Assembly: GCA_963682055.1 (NCBI GenBank)
Contig: OY821740.1
Location: 19,554,814 to 19,618,813 of the forward strand
Direction: 5' to 3'
DNA from: Primula veris
Lineage: Eukaryota > Streptophyta > Magnoliopsida > Ericales > Primulaceae
Length of the DNA: 64,000 nucleotides
Numbering within the stretch: position 1 is the stretch's first letter; each line of letters opens with the position of its first letter. Under the pieces are notes generated by a model. That model was not told where the DNA came from. It ran no database searches and saw only the letters and a program-made list of their open reading frames with translations. This document shows positions 52,100-63,150 of the stretch, in pieces. A program made the translations under genes and the position numbers.

Positions 52100-55000
52100 A
52101 ATAGCATAATCTAGTCATGTCTCTCTTGATCGATAACAACAAGTTGTCCTAAAATAAGACAAGTGTTTTATCTGGATCGTGAGACAGAGCATATGCAATT
52201 CAAATATGGCTAATACGAGCTCGAAGCCATATACACTCTCTAGTCGTCTCATAGAGCACGAGTAGATCAGAGTGATTTGTTTGGAGTCATTCCAAGACCT
52301 CAAAGATATTGCTTTATTCCTAATGGTAAAGACAGACCATGTTAGGGATATCACTTATGCGGGTCTGATAAGTAACCGGCATCGGTATAACCGAAAAAGG
52401 GTTGCGTTAATTCGAGTACCGAAGGGGGTAGGTACACTCGATGACGCAAATGGGATAAACTAGCCCACTTCCAAAATTACCATAAGGTAAGGGAATGTGT
52501 CTTTAGTGCCATTTCGATGGCAGCGTGTTAGCGCGATGCTGTGTCGAGCTATACGATTCACAGCAGACAAGATGTTCGTCCTAGTACATTAGACCAAGTA
52601 CAATGATGCGCTTATTGTACTTAGATATGAACATCATGGTTCAATATCTCTTTGTCATCTCATCAGGGACGGACCGGATCTATATCAATGTCTAGTGATC
52701 AAACAATCATGGGAGAATTTGACGACTTAGCGTCATAATGACTAAAACGTCATAACACCTTCTGGGTGTAGTCTGAATCATGGACTCAGATTCAATCTTT
52801 ACGGGACTCGATCATCAGGCCGAGTCACTACCGTGTCTTCCCAAGATCCTTCATCTCGAAGGCAAATCCAAAAAAAAATGGATCGCGTAATAAAACATGC
52901 AAGGGAATAATACTTGTTTAAGTATCCCAAGCTAATCAAGTACTCACTTAGGCGGTATACCACATCCGCTCGGATTATATTAATCCATATAGTGAACGTC
53001 TTAGTTAATTGAGATCGTGTTCCGTGGTCAGGAATTACTTGATTTAAGCACATAAAGTCACACAGGGACCTTCATCTATATCTCTTTGTCTAAATCCCCA
53101 TAGAGATAAAACCGTGACCACATTCATGGCTGCATACTCAGTTTTTCGGAAACTACTAAACTAGTGAAGTAGGAGACTATTATAATGTCCATTACGAGGA
53201 AATCAACCATCTCGTAATCAATTTCAAGGTGTGAGAGAAGCCTTGCGCTACTAGGCGAGCATTCTACCATCTCATTACTCTCATCACTATTCCTTACGAA
53301 TAATCAAATAAACGAACTCGTTTAACATTGGTGGTGTTGGAGCTACAGGTCCGAACACACTTTTGCTAAGGAATCTACTTGGATTGCAAGTTTCCATTAG
53401 TACAGTCTATTCTCCGTTGACTTCAGGCAACGGTATATGGTTCCCTCTCATAATTTGTTCATATTATCAGTCGTCACTGAATATATGAACAAGTAATCAA
53501 TGACAGTCTCGTTTCGCTTCAATATCGTCTAAGATATCATGATCGACAGATATTTCGAGATTATTAGGATGAGGAGGAAATCACACATCTCCTTGATCCT
53601 TTATAATCTCGTGTGACAAACGAGTTTCAGTTCACCACCTTTGGGGCTGAACGAATTTAGAACCGGTCAACTTCCTCATATCTTAGGAAGGACGACAGAC
53701 TGACGGCCGACGGCAGCGTCCTTTGCTTGGCGAGTTCGGCCAAAGCAATGTGTTACGACAGGAACACGGCGTCCGACAGGGACGTCTATCCTTGCAAGCA
53801 TTTTGCAGCAGGTATAAATGATCTCGTGATATCTCATAAAGTCATTAAATGCGTCTGGCATTTAGTTAGACTTGAGGGAGTCTATGCACTTACTTATCAC
53901 TAAGTGCAGTTTTGGGGATCAAGCTAAGACTGAGTGGGTTATGCCACGTTACTTCACGTCGTTTCTTATCAACGGTAACGTGCAAATCTCCCTCTAATGA
54001 CGGGGAGAACAGTCTTAGCGATGTCACTTTCGCATATCATGCGGTAAAGAGATCGCTTGCCAAGGTTACTCTATCAAATGATAGGTAGGGGATTCATAAT
54101 CGACTTATGTCCCCTTTAGAGGTCCATATTTTGAACGCTATAGCGGCTCAATCAAAATATTAAGCACTCAAACATGCGTTCATATGAGGCGTCTGGCTCA
54201 TAACCAGTAACCAACTGGTACGCATTTAATGTTTTGAGTGACTATGGCCTCAGACTGACCAATGCAACAAAATAGCATGAACCCACACGGAAATATAAAT
54301 CTTGGTGCGCAAGACCAAGAAGTGCGTGCAACCATTTGCAGTCGCATCATCAAACTTTTCGTGAGTCCATTTGGGTCTGAACATAATCGACAGGATGTTC
54401 AATTTCAATTTCCAAACTCAAGTAATTCAAATCGAATTTTCGATTCTTACTCTTCGGAATTATCAAGTCGACTAGACTTTTCAGGATAATCCGGATCATG
54501 AGCCATCAACTTAATGATAGGGCTAAAAGTTTGGAAAGTGCTGCATTTATGTGGACAACATTAAAATGTGACCATATTGTCGATGCATCAACCATAACCA
54601 TTTATATTTATGGTCCGTCTTATGGTTAGATAAGTCCACAATAACTCCTTCAATTCTTTACAATAATTCTACGAGTTCATTTCGTGATCTTTACACATAC
54701 TAGTCTTTCAAAGTGAGCATTAGTGGCATGAATTTCGGATTAATCATGAAATATATTCTTAGAAAGAATCCAAATACGATGCGATTATAAATCAAGCATC
54801 GTCTTTTGACCCGGGAATATCTCATCCGGTCAATGCCACAATATCAAAATGCTCTTATCAATCGACGACAGGCGAATGATAGTATAGACAATCATGTCTT
54901 AGCATCTAAATTCTTTATCATTCGACGACAGGCGAAATGATAAGGTAACTTTAAATGCTTTAAAGAATGTGGTAGCAACCACTTGAAAGACATTCCAACT

Positions 55001-56100
55001 CTTCTAAAATACGCTTTTGGTCGTATTGAATGGGGACTATGTAAAGAAATTTTAATTCTTTCATGAGCTATTACCAGGTAACACTGGTTTTCTCGAATAT
55101 TTTATAACTCAAAAAGGTACGGCAGGACCTATATGAGTATAAGACCTCATATTTGACAAATCAATTTGGTTTTACCAAATATTTTGATTTGGAATGACAG
55201 GTCCAGAATCATTGTCATTGAGTACTTTTTTAGGCAAATAGTTGGTAAAATTATGTGGTACACTGTTACCCACTATTTCCAAAAAAAAATCAACTATCCC
55301 ACAAGTATTGTCCAAAATTTCATAATTTAAAGTTTGGTCACATTTGTCAAAGAAATTTGCTCAAAACACTTTAAATTATTTCGAGAAATTTTGTAAACAG
55401 GCAAACCATAATCCAAAAGTATGGTCCAAATGGAAAAATAATAACCAAATGGAAAGCATAATCCAGATGAGCGAAAAAATGGCTCAATGATTTATCAAAA
55501 TCAAAAAAGAAAGGTCCCCAACTCATTTGAGCCACAAAACCGGGGGTCTCAAGAGTTTCCTTTCAGTTAGGCTTTAACCACACTAGCATCGGTGTTTTCA
55601 CCTTTGTAATAGTTTTGAACTATTTAAGGAGTAACCGTGCATGGCCTTTGTATTTTATAGAATAGAGTTGCCTCCTTGAGCATTATCTCTTGTTTTGTGA
55701 CAACGAGCCATATTGTTCCTTTTAATTACTGTCTTGGAGCCACAGGTTTTCGATTTTGACAATTGTCTAAAATCTCGCTTGGCTAGACGATTCATCAGGA
55801 TCGCGACAGTTCGAGACAAATAACACTTGTCTTGGTTCTCGATTCGTGGAAAAAAAAAAGTATACACGAAGAGCATTAATATCTGGCAAATAATTCGTCA
55901 TTGACCCAATAGGATTAAAACTACTCACCGGGGTAATTTTTCTATCCAATAACAGATGGGCGATAAAGGAACATGGTGAATATAAATTCACGATACTGCT
56001 TATGGAATACAATTTCCAAGCTAATATTTTGGTGAAGGATAGCTTCAATATGTCAATTTCAGACATTTGTTCACCATAGACGTCATCACGTCTCAAATGT
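52100..56100 (-). pseudogene. Disabled copia pol (copy 2)
   Basis: The minus strand still reads, in pieces, the reverse transcriptase/RNase H order of copia: ARIDVPVGRR near 53750, FEMKDLGKTR near 52850, AVNRIARHSIALTRCHRNGTK near 52520-52580, GYTDAGYLSDPHK near 52350-52390, ETTRECIWLRA near 52240 and a LVLF.DN end near 52150. Stops and frameshifts separate them, so no active polyprotein is possible. The frame at 55767-56096 (109 aa) lies in the 5' part and is not recognised. Confidence 0.75.
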
Positions 56101-57891
56101 GGCGGCGGAATAAAATCAACGCCTTAGCATTCATCTTGATGGTAACAACAAATTTGTGTTTTACTCATCAAAGATGGCATCCAAAAAAAAATTGGGCATC
56201 ACATTTTCACACATCAGGGTAAGTAACATGTGGTGACAGATTAAAATCAACATTTAAACAGTTATTTCGCAAGTATGTTTTACGATTTTTCTCATCATAG
56301 ATGGCATCCAACATGTGTTGGGAGTTCTGGATTATTTATCATATAAAACGACTGGTTTATATTTTTATGGTTTGCACAAGCACAAACTTTTTTTCGAAAC
56401 GACAGGTTCGAAAACATTAGTTTTGCTTTTCATGTGAATCGGTTCTCATTGATCGAACGACGGGTCGATACTGAAACACCAATTTAGCGAAACATACATC
56501 ACTATATAAACACACTCGGGGAAATTATTATTAGTCAACCCCTTTCGGTAGCTCTATTTGAACCCGACCAGGAAAGACGGTGAGGGAGGTGGGCACGAAT
56601 GCCTCTTAAAAACCGACCTCATTAGGAGAACGACTTCCGCCTTTATCTTTCCTAGACATCGTATCCAAATCGGTGAGCCTATTTGGGAAAGATTCATAAT
56701 TTTTCCAACTTAAATGTGAATATATACGATTTTCGCTTTTTATATATGGCAAAAATATTAACAATATAGACAATATCTATCTAGATTAACCACATATATA
56801 TAAACAGGCAGTAAATATATTTTAGGATCTATCTAATCATGCATTAGATTTGGTGTTATAAACAAATCAATTTAAGATTATCAATCAATCCATAAAGATT
56901 CTAACATATCAAATCAAATCAAATCAATTTAAGATTATCAATTAGATCTAATCCAATAATTTACTGACATATGTGATATTTATATATGATAATATCAAAA
57001 AGATATGATTATGCTAATAAGATATCAATCAATTATCTATGTTTATCGCCATATTAATAATTCTATACATGGTAGTTTTAACATGCAAGCAAACAATATA
57101 TTTTTAATTACTAATCAATTCTATATATGGTAAAAAAATATTTTAACATGCAAAGGGGTTAAATTTACATGGAAACATATCAATTTATTCAATTTAACAT
57201 GCAATTTTTTTATTATTCACTTGCCTTTTTAATAAATATATATGCATGTGCGTGTATATTTAGTCCGAATATTGACTTTTATAACACATATATACTATTT
57301 TTATACATGTAATATACTACATGGACTATCCGTGTAATTTCAGCAAACTATATATCTATTTACAGCATTATTACTACTTTAGTCCATAATTTCAGACAAG
57401 TTTCAGTTTAGTCCTTGAGTAATTTCCAGAATAGTTTACAGCTTTCAGAGAATTACAAATCAGTACATACGTTTCAGTTTGTTGCAGATTTAATCCGACA
57501 GATTAATACATGTTTTACAATTACATGATTTGGGTTATTTTGTATGATCTTATCAACAAATATGATTTTATAATCAACAATATGTGTGTTACAATCATAT
57601 ATAGTTATCCATACAAGTAACAAACTCTAATACACATGGATTATATACTACGGGATATTTATCATGTTTTAGTTATCCATAAAATAATACGTGCGATCAC
57701 ATATATGGAATAAATTAAGTTTTGAATTCGGTACCTTACGCACGATATGTTGATGAAGGTCGATATAGCAAAACACTAAAAACCCGGATAAACCTCAAGG
57801 TTTATAAATACCCAATATCCGTCCGTTTGCCAAAAATCTCCAATATCCGTGAGCGTATATCCTATTCTTCGCGAGCAAAGTGCCGATAACG
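56101..57891 (-). other. AT-rich 5' internal region and leader of copia copy 2
   Basis: Non-coding and AT-rich, with a short AATCAAATC run near 56910. The last 109 bp (57783-57891) are the leader found displaced in copy 1. Confidence 0.6.
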
Positions 57892-58105
57892 TGTTGTGTG
57901 ACATATTAGCTCGTTATAGATATATGTATAGATATAGAGAGAGGTATGAGAGACAACAATAAAAGAGACTTTATTAATCAGAATGCATGAATACAAGGGG
58001 ACCCTAACTTTCTTTATATACTAGAGGTTAGAGTTATACAAGATAAAAAGACCAACTTAGGCTCACTATGAGTAAGGCCCAATAGTCCAATAATATACTA
58101 AAACA
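57892..58105 (-). repeat. 5' LTR of copia copy 2
   Basis: 214 bp, five differences from 51104-51317. On the minus strand it is followed by CGTTATCGGCACTTTGCTCG, the likely primer-site leader. Confidence 0.9.
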
Positions 58106-58204
58106 ATATATATATTTATCAATATATATGTATATATTTATGTATATATATTTCTTATTTTATAGACAGTTGAGATGACGATCATGTGTGTATATATATA
58201 TATA

Positions 58205-58505
58205 CTAGTAAAAGTTACCCATGCGTTGCGTCTGAGACGCGTAATGACATAAATCTCGTAATATATTTTATTTTTAACATACTATTCAAATTTATTATCA
58301 TTTATTATAATTATGGAGGTTAAATCGAATTATTAATTAATTTAAGGTACATCCGTAATTAGAAAAATATAGTGAGGATAAATAATTAATTAATTAGATT
58401 ATGTATATTGGTAATTATTAAAATAGAATAAGGGTATTTTTGGAAAATTTGGGTAAAATTGGGCAGCCTCAACTTTTCTTGGTTTTGCTTATATTAATAG
58501 TATGA
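58205..58505 (-). mobile_element. Helitron-like non-autonomous element, copy c (301 bp)
   Basis: On the minus strand it starts TCATACTATTAATATAAGC after an A and ends with a perfect stem GCGTCT-C-AGACGC, AACGCATGGGTAACTTTTA and CTAG, before a T. Homologous throughout to 25668-25970. Confidence 0.6.
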
Positions 58506-58917
58506 TGATATGATATGATATGATGATATATATATATATATATTGCCCACAGAGTGTCGCTGTGGAGCTCCGACAGCGGCGGAGTTCCGGTTAATTCATG
58601 GTAGCGGTGATGTTTATTATTTTAGGGAGACATCTATATATATATATATATATATATGTCTCAAATGCGGTGGGGTATTTTGGTAGCTAATTTGTAGAGA
58701 GAGAAAGAATAATGGATTTTGGTTAATTAGACCCATTTATATATTTTAAGGTAGTGGTACCAATATCAAATTAAAATATTTCAAAATGTATTTTATGCTA
58801 ATAAAACTTACAAGTGGTACTAAAACCTAAAAAAATTATCTTAAATTGGTACTGGAGTCCAATTATTTCACAAATGTTGTCCTTCTCAAACCACGTATAA
58901 TTATAATTATAATTGTA
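58506..58917. other. AT-rich spacer with TA microsatellites
   Basis: TGATA and TA runs near 58510-58543 and 58632-58658 flank a short GC-rich piece (GTGGAGCTCCGACAGCGGCG). No gene. Confidence 0.5.
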
Positions 58918-59211
58918 CTGGTACTCGTGTCCCACGTATTGCGTGTGCGACGCGTAATACAACAAAAATATAGAAAATATGTATAGTTATGATATAAATA
59001 CGTGGATAATAAAAAAAATATATATTTTAAGATTTAAAAGAATGTTTGATTATTAAAGACTGATAAATATTTTTATTAGTTTTTATTTTATATATTTTTA
59101 TGAGAGTATGATATTATTGTAATTAACATAAAAGTGTATGAGTATTTTTGGAAAAAAAAAAGTGGCTAAATTGGATATACTCATTTGACTTGAGTTGACT
59201 TACTAGAATGA
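58918..59211 (-). mobile_element. Helitron-like non-autonomous element, copy d (294 bp)
   Basis: Minus strand: TCATTCTAGTAAG start after an A, GTCGCACACGC stem region and a CCAG end (CTRR degraded) before a T. Homologous to the element interrupted by copia (28554/35553-35854). Confidence 0.5.
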
Positions 59212-59266
59212 TATATGGCCAATAATGTTGCAATTGACAAAAATCGAATAAATAGATGGTCAAAAT

Positions 59267-59809
59267 TAGGTGTGAGCAAAAAAATCGTAAACCCAACCCG
59301 TAATTCAACCCGTGCGGATTGAGGCGGGTTGAGTGTCCAAAAAAACTCAATCCGCCCCGCTCCAATCCGTTATATATTTTACGGATTGGGTTAGGGTTGA
59401 AGTTACCAAACCGCGGGTTAATTCGCCTCAACCCGTTTCAACCCGCAATATATATAAAAATAAAAATATATTTGTATATATATTTAAAGATACTAACCTC
59501 TCGGTCTTATTATATTTTAGTTATGTTACTTGTATTATTATTTGTTTTAATTTTTATTTGTTTTTGAAACATACAAATTTATTTTAAAATTTAGGTTGAC
59601 TGTGCTAACTATAAAAAATAAAGGACCAAAATAAAAACTTAAGAATCAATCCGTCCCAATCCGCAATTTTTTTTTCGGGTTGGGTTGGTGTTTTAATTGT
59701 AACGGGTTGAGTTGGGTTGAGTTGAGATTTAAATTTTATCAATCCGTCTCGCGATTTATTTTACGGGTTAGATTATGGTTGAGGTCAATTCGCTCCGTGT
59801 ACATCCATA
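59267..59809. mobile_element. Non-autonomous hAT element (543 bp)
   Basis: Flanked by a perfect 8-bp duplication GTCAAAAT (59259-59266 and 59810-59817). The ends TAGGTGTGAGCAAA and, in reverse complement, TATGGATGTACAC match the TAGGGGTG(T/C)ACAA-like termini of plant hAT elements. The interior has repeated CCCAACCCG/CGGGTTGGG-type motifs that can pair extensively. Frames of 82-102 aa inside are not genes. Confidence 0.75.
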
Positions 59810-59817
59810 GTCAAAAT

Positions 59818-61293
59818 AAGTACTATTGCAGATTAGTTTAAATTTTAGTTGATTAAACAATGATATTTGTCGCATTTTTGTACATTCTTAATAAATACTA
59901 AATTAAAACGTAATGTAGTTTATCTTTCCTATATATAAGCACATTAACTATATAAAACTTCTCATTTAATAAAATGGAATTTAAATGATCATCGATGTAA
60001 CTCATCCCACACTCCCACTCCACAAGACTAAGTTACATTGAAATTTAAATACTAGAAAACAAACAACGTTGACGAAGATTAGGACATTTCAGACGGATCA
60101 ATGACATCGATTTTCCACATCATATGAACAATTATCCATTCTGAAAAAAAATTGCTGCTATAACAGTAAATTTATGTTATTCATTTTTACTTGTATTAGT
60201 TTGAATTAACTATACTTAAATAGTTATGGTAAAAGAAATCCAAAAAATCAATTAAACTATTACATCAAAAATGATATGTTAATTGATTACACATCAGGGG
60301 CATTTTTCTTTTTCCTATTCTTTTCCCATTTTTTTTTTCTTGTTGCGTTGCTCTAGCTTACATCCAACCGCATGAGAACCTCCCCTGCTATCTTCCTCCT
60401 CTAGTGCGACATTTCACCCCAATGTCCTACCTAGAGTCGCAAACGTTATTCTTTACCCTTAAGGAAATTGCAACTTTCATGCAAATAATACTTTGCTCAA
60501 TCATGTTAGGTTGACAAAAGCAATCAAGTTCTCCTACTTAAAATTAAGTTTATCTTCTCAAGACTATAAAAAAAAAAAAAAAAAAAAAAGGCGAAGAACA
60601 CAACTTTTAAGCAAAATAATAATAAACAAAAAACCACTACACAATATTACCTAAATAATAACATATAATTAATGTCCGATCACTTCAAAAAATACAAAAG
60701 TATTGTGTCTCACTAGCTAGTCTAATAATTCATTTCACATGTCGAATACTTTAATTCCCGTGTTGTTGAATTATTGACCCGTCAACCATGCAGACACTAG
60801 CACTACGTCATTGACACTTTTCGAAATGTTATAAACACAAAATGTAGTACAAAAAGGTCCTTGAACTTTCAAATTTCATAAATTTATCTCAAAAATTAAC
60901 AAAATACTCAAGTAAAACACGCAATTATTAAAAAGATTTGCCTTTTGCAACGAATCTATTTATTTGTTTTCTTATATTAGTAAATTAAATATATATAAAT
61001 AATATATTTATAATAAATTAATTATTGTGCTCTAAAAATATCGTATTCTAAATTTAAAAATTTATGTGAAACAGTGTCGGTAAGTATGTCCGTGTTGATT
61101 AGATTAAAACAGTTCATGACTCTTCTTGACCTGAAAAAAGATACGAGTAAGAGCAAGCACATATGACTTGCTACTTGGATAGACTAGCCAAAAAATAAAG
61201 AGTTAAGCAATAAAAGTTGCATACCACATGCTAGTGAGTGAGTAGCTAAATGAGGTGCTCTCAATACACTACATTTTTTCTTTAAAAACGCTG
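59818..61293. other. AT-rich spacer, no gene seen
   Basis: Includes an A20 run near 60568. A short CT-rich stretch lies at 60300-60420. No gene, RNA or element is recognised. Confidence 0.5.
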
Positions 61294-61464
61294 AAACCGT
61301 AGATTAAATCTACGGTTTACAGTGATTCACTGTAAACCGTAGATTTAATCTACGGTTTGGATCAAATGAATACAAACCGTAGATTAAATCTACGGTTTAC
61401 AGTGATTCACTGTAAACCGTAGATTTAATCTACGGTCTGTGTAATTTCTGAAGAAATTACACAG
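61294..61464. repeat. Nested palindrome array
   Basis: A 65-bp palindrome (61294-61358) consists of a 25-bp palindrome AAACCGTAGATT...CTACGGTTT, the palindrome ACAGTGATTCACTGT, and a second copy of the first. An almost identical 65-bp palindrome follows at 61374-61438 after a 15-bp spacer. A third, CTGTGTAATTTCT-GA-AGAAATTACACAG, occupies 61437-61464. The array could form cruciforms or long RNA hairpins. Confidence 0.9.
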
Positions 61465-61528
61465 TCAGTCCCTGATTTTCAGAATTACACAGTCAGTCCC
61501 TGCGCCAAAATTACACAGCAGGTCCCTG
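61453..61528 (+). repeat. TTACACAGTCAGTCCCTG direct repeats (3 copies)
   Basis: Three 18-bp units, the last with GCAGG for TCAG, follow the palindromes directly. Confidence 0.85.
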
Positions 61529-61739
61529 AAAAACAGAAACTTACGTTTTTTTAAAAAAAAAAACATTTTTTATACTACATTCTCTCTCTTTCTCTCAAAA
61601 ACCCCCAATTTTCAACCCAAAAAATCACCCAAATCAATCAACCACATTAACTATCAACTTTATTAACAAAAAACCCCAAATCATCAATCAAACTTATCCA
61701 TAATTCAAGGGTATATCTTTTATTCTCTAATTTATTATG

Positions 61740-62057
61740 TATTTTGTGTAATTTAAATTTGTAAAATAGGAAAAAATATATAAAATATGCAAATCCATAA
61801 TTCACTTTAGCTATATATCATTGTTTGTTGTTTGTTTATATTAATTATATAAATTTTAATTATTGTTGATATTTGTCCCATTTTTGCATGTTTTTTTATT
61901 TTTTGTAATTTTAATTTGTAAAATAGGAAAAAATATATAAAATATGCAAAACCATAATTCACTTAGCTATATATAATTGTTTGTTGTTTGTTTATATTAA
62001 TTATAGAAATTTTAATAATTGTTGATATTTGTCCCATTTTTGCATGTTTTTTTATTT
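61740..62057 (+). repeat. Tandem duplication, period about 158 bp
   Basis: Two nearly identical copies share AAAATAGGAAAAAATATATA, CATAATTCACTT and GTTGATATTTGTCCCATTTT blocks. Confidence 0.85.
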
Positions 62058-62084
62058 TGTTTGGTTAATTTGAATTGTTGATAA

Positions 62085-63015
62085 TGTGTTTGGTTATGAT
62101 TAAAAAATTGAGTTATTATTGTTTGGTTTATGATTAATTGTGTTTGGTTATGATTAAATGTGTTTGGTTATGATTAAAAAAATTGAATTATTATTGTTTG
62201 GTTTATGAAAAAATGTGTGGTTGGTTATGATTAAAAAATTGAATTATTAGTGTTTGGTTTATGAAAAAATGTGTGTTTGGTTATGATTAAAAAATTGAAT
62301 TATTATTGTTTGGTTTATGAAAAAATGTGTGTTTGGTTATGATTAAAAAATTTAATTATTATTGTTTGGTTTATGAAAAAATGTGTGTTTGGTTATGATT
62401 AAAAAAATTGAATTATTATTGTTTGGTTTATGAAAAAATGTGTGTTTGGTTATGATTAAAAAATTGAATTATTATTGTTTGGTTTATGAAAAAATGTGTG
62501 TTTGGTTATGATTAAAAATTTGAATTATTATTGTTTGGTTTATGAAAAAATGTGTGTTTGGTTATGATTAAAAAAATTGAATTATTATTGTTTGGTTTAT
62601 GAAAAAATGTGTGTTTGGTTATGATTAAAAAATTGAATTATTATTGTTTGGTTTATGAAAAAATGTGTGTTTGGTTATGATTAAAAATTTGAATTATTAT
62701 TGTTTGGTTTATGAAAAAATGTGTGTTTGGTTATGATTAAAAAAATTGAATTATTATTGTTTGGTTTATGAAAAAATGTGTGTTTGGTTATGATTAAAAA
62801 ATTTAATTATTATTGTTTGGTTTATGAAAAAATGTGTGTTTGGTTATGATTAAAAATTTGAATTATTATTGTTTGGTTTATGAAAAAATGTGTGTTTGGT
62901 TATGATTAAAAAAATTGAATTATTATTGTTTGGTTTATGAAAAAATGTGTGTTTGGTTATGATTAAAAAATTTAATTATTATTGTTTGGTTTATGAAAAA
63001 ATGTGTGTTTGGTTA
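62085..63015 (+). repeat. 56-bp minisatellite with a three-unit higher-order period
   Basis: About 15 copies of a 56-57 bp unit containing GTGTTTGGTTATGATT, an A-run, GAATTATTATTG and TTTGGTTTATGAAAAA. From the fifth copy on, the A-run cycles 7-6-5 across successive units, giving a 169-bp higher-order repeat. Identity between units is very high, so the array expanded recently. Degenerate GGTTATCATTAATTG units trail to about 63140. Confidence 0.92.
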
Positions 63016-63150
63016 TCATTAATTGGTTATAATTGAGTTATCATTGTTTGGTTATCATTGAGTTATCATTGTTTTGGTTATCATTAATTGGTTATGTTAT
63101 CATTTTTTTGGTTATCATTAATTGAGTTATATTTGGTTATCATAGTTAGG

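Larger units (their letters stand above)
51104..58105 (-). mobile_element. Ty1/copia element with normal direct LTRs (copy 2)
   Basis: Two 214-bp LTRs in the same orientation differ at five positions, indicating a fairly recent insertion. The 5 bp outside are ATATA on both sides, though this lies in an AT repeat. From right to left on the minus strand: 5' LTR, leader, AT-rich region, broken gag-pol, 3' UTR with purine-rich repeats, polypurine tract, 3' LTR. It is closely related to copy 1 over the whole pol region. Copy 2 gives the reference layout against which copy 1 is seen to be rearranged. Confidence 0.88.
61560..63150 (+). other. Presumed promoter end, 5' UTR and leader intron of the PMD gene
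   Basis: A TTTTTTATAC box near 61564 is followed by a CT-rich ATTCTCTCTCTTTCTCTC initiator-like stretch and a pyrimidine/A-rich leader. A donor GTATAT near 61711 and an acceptor TTAG at 63146-63149, one base before the ATG, would define a 1.4-kb leader intron holding both tandem arrays. This is inferred from motifs; no transcript evidence is available. Confidence 0.4.

Noticed and set aside
59319..59587. Two overlapping 82-84 aa frames
   Set aside because: They lie inside the hAT element and reflect its CCCAACCCG repeats.
61294..61464. Palindromes as a microRNA precursor
   Set aside because: The arms are perfectly self-complementary repeats of 25 bp rather than a single imperfect stem; small-RNA data would be needed before any such call.
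62085..63015. Regular repeat array that could look like CRISPR
   Set aside because: Units are contiguous and nearly identical with no unique spacers, and the DNA is plant nuclear; it is a minisatellite.
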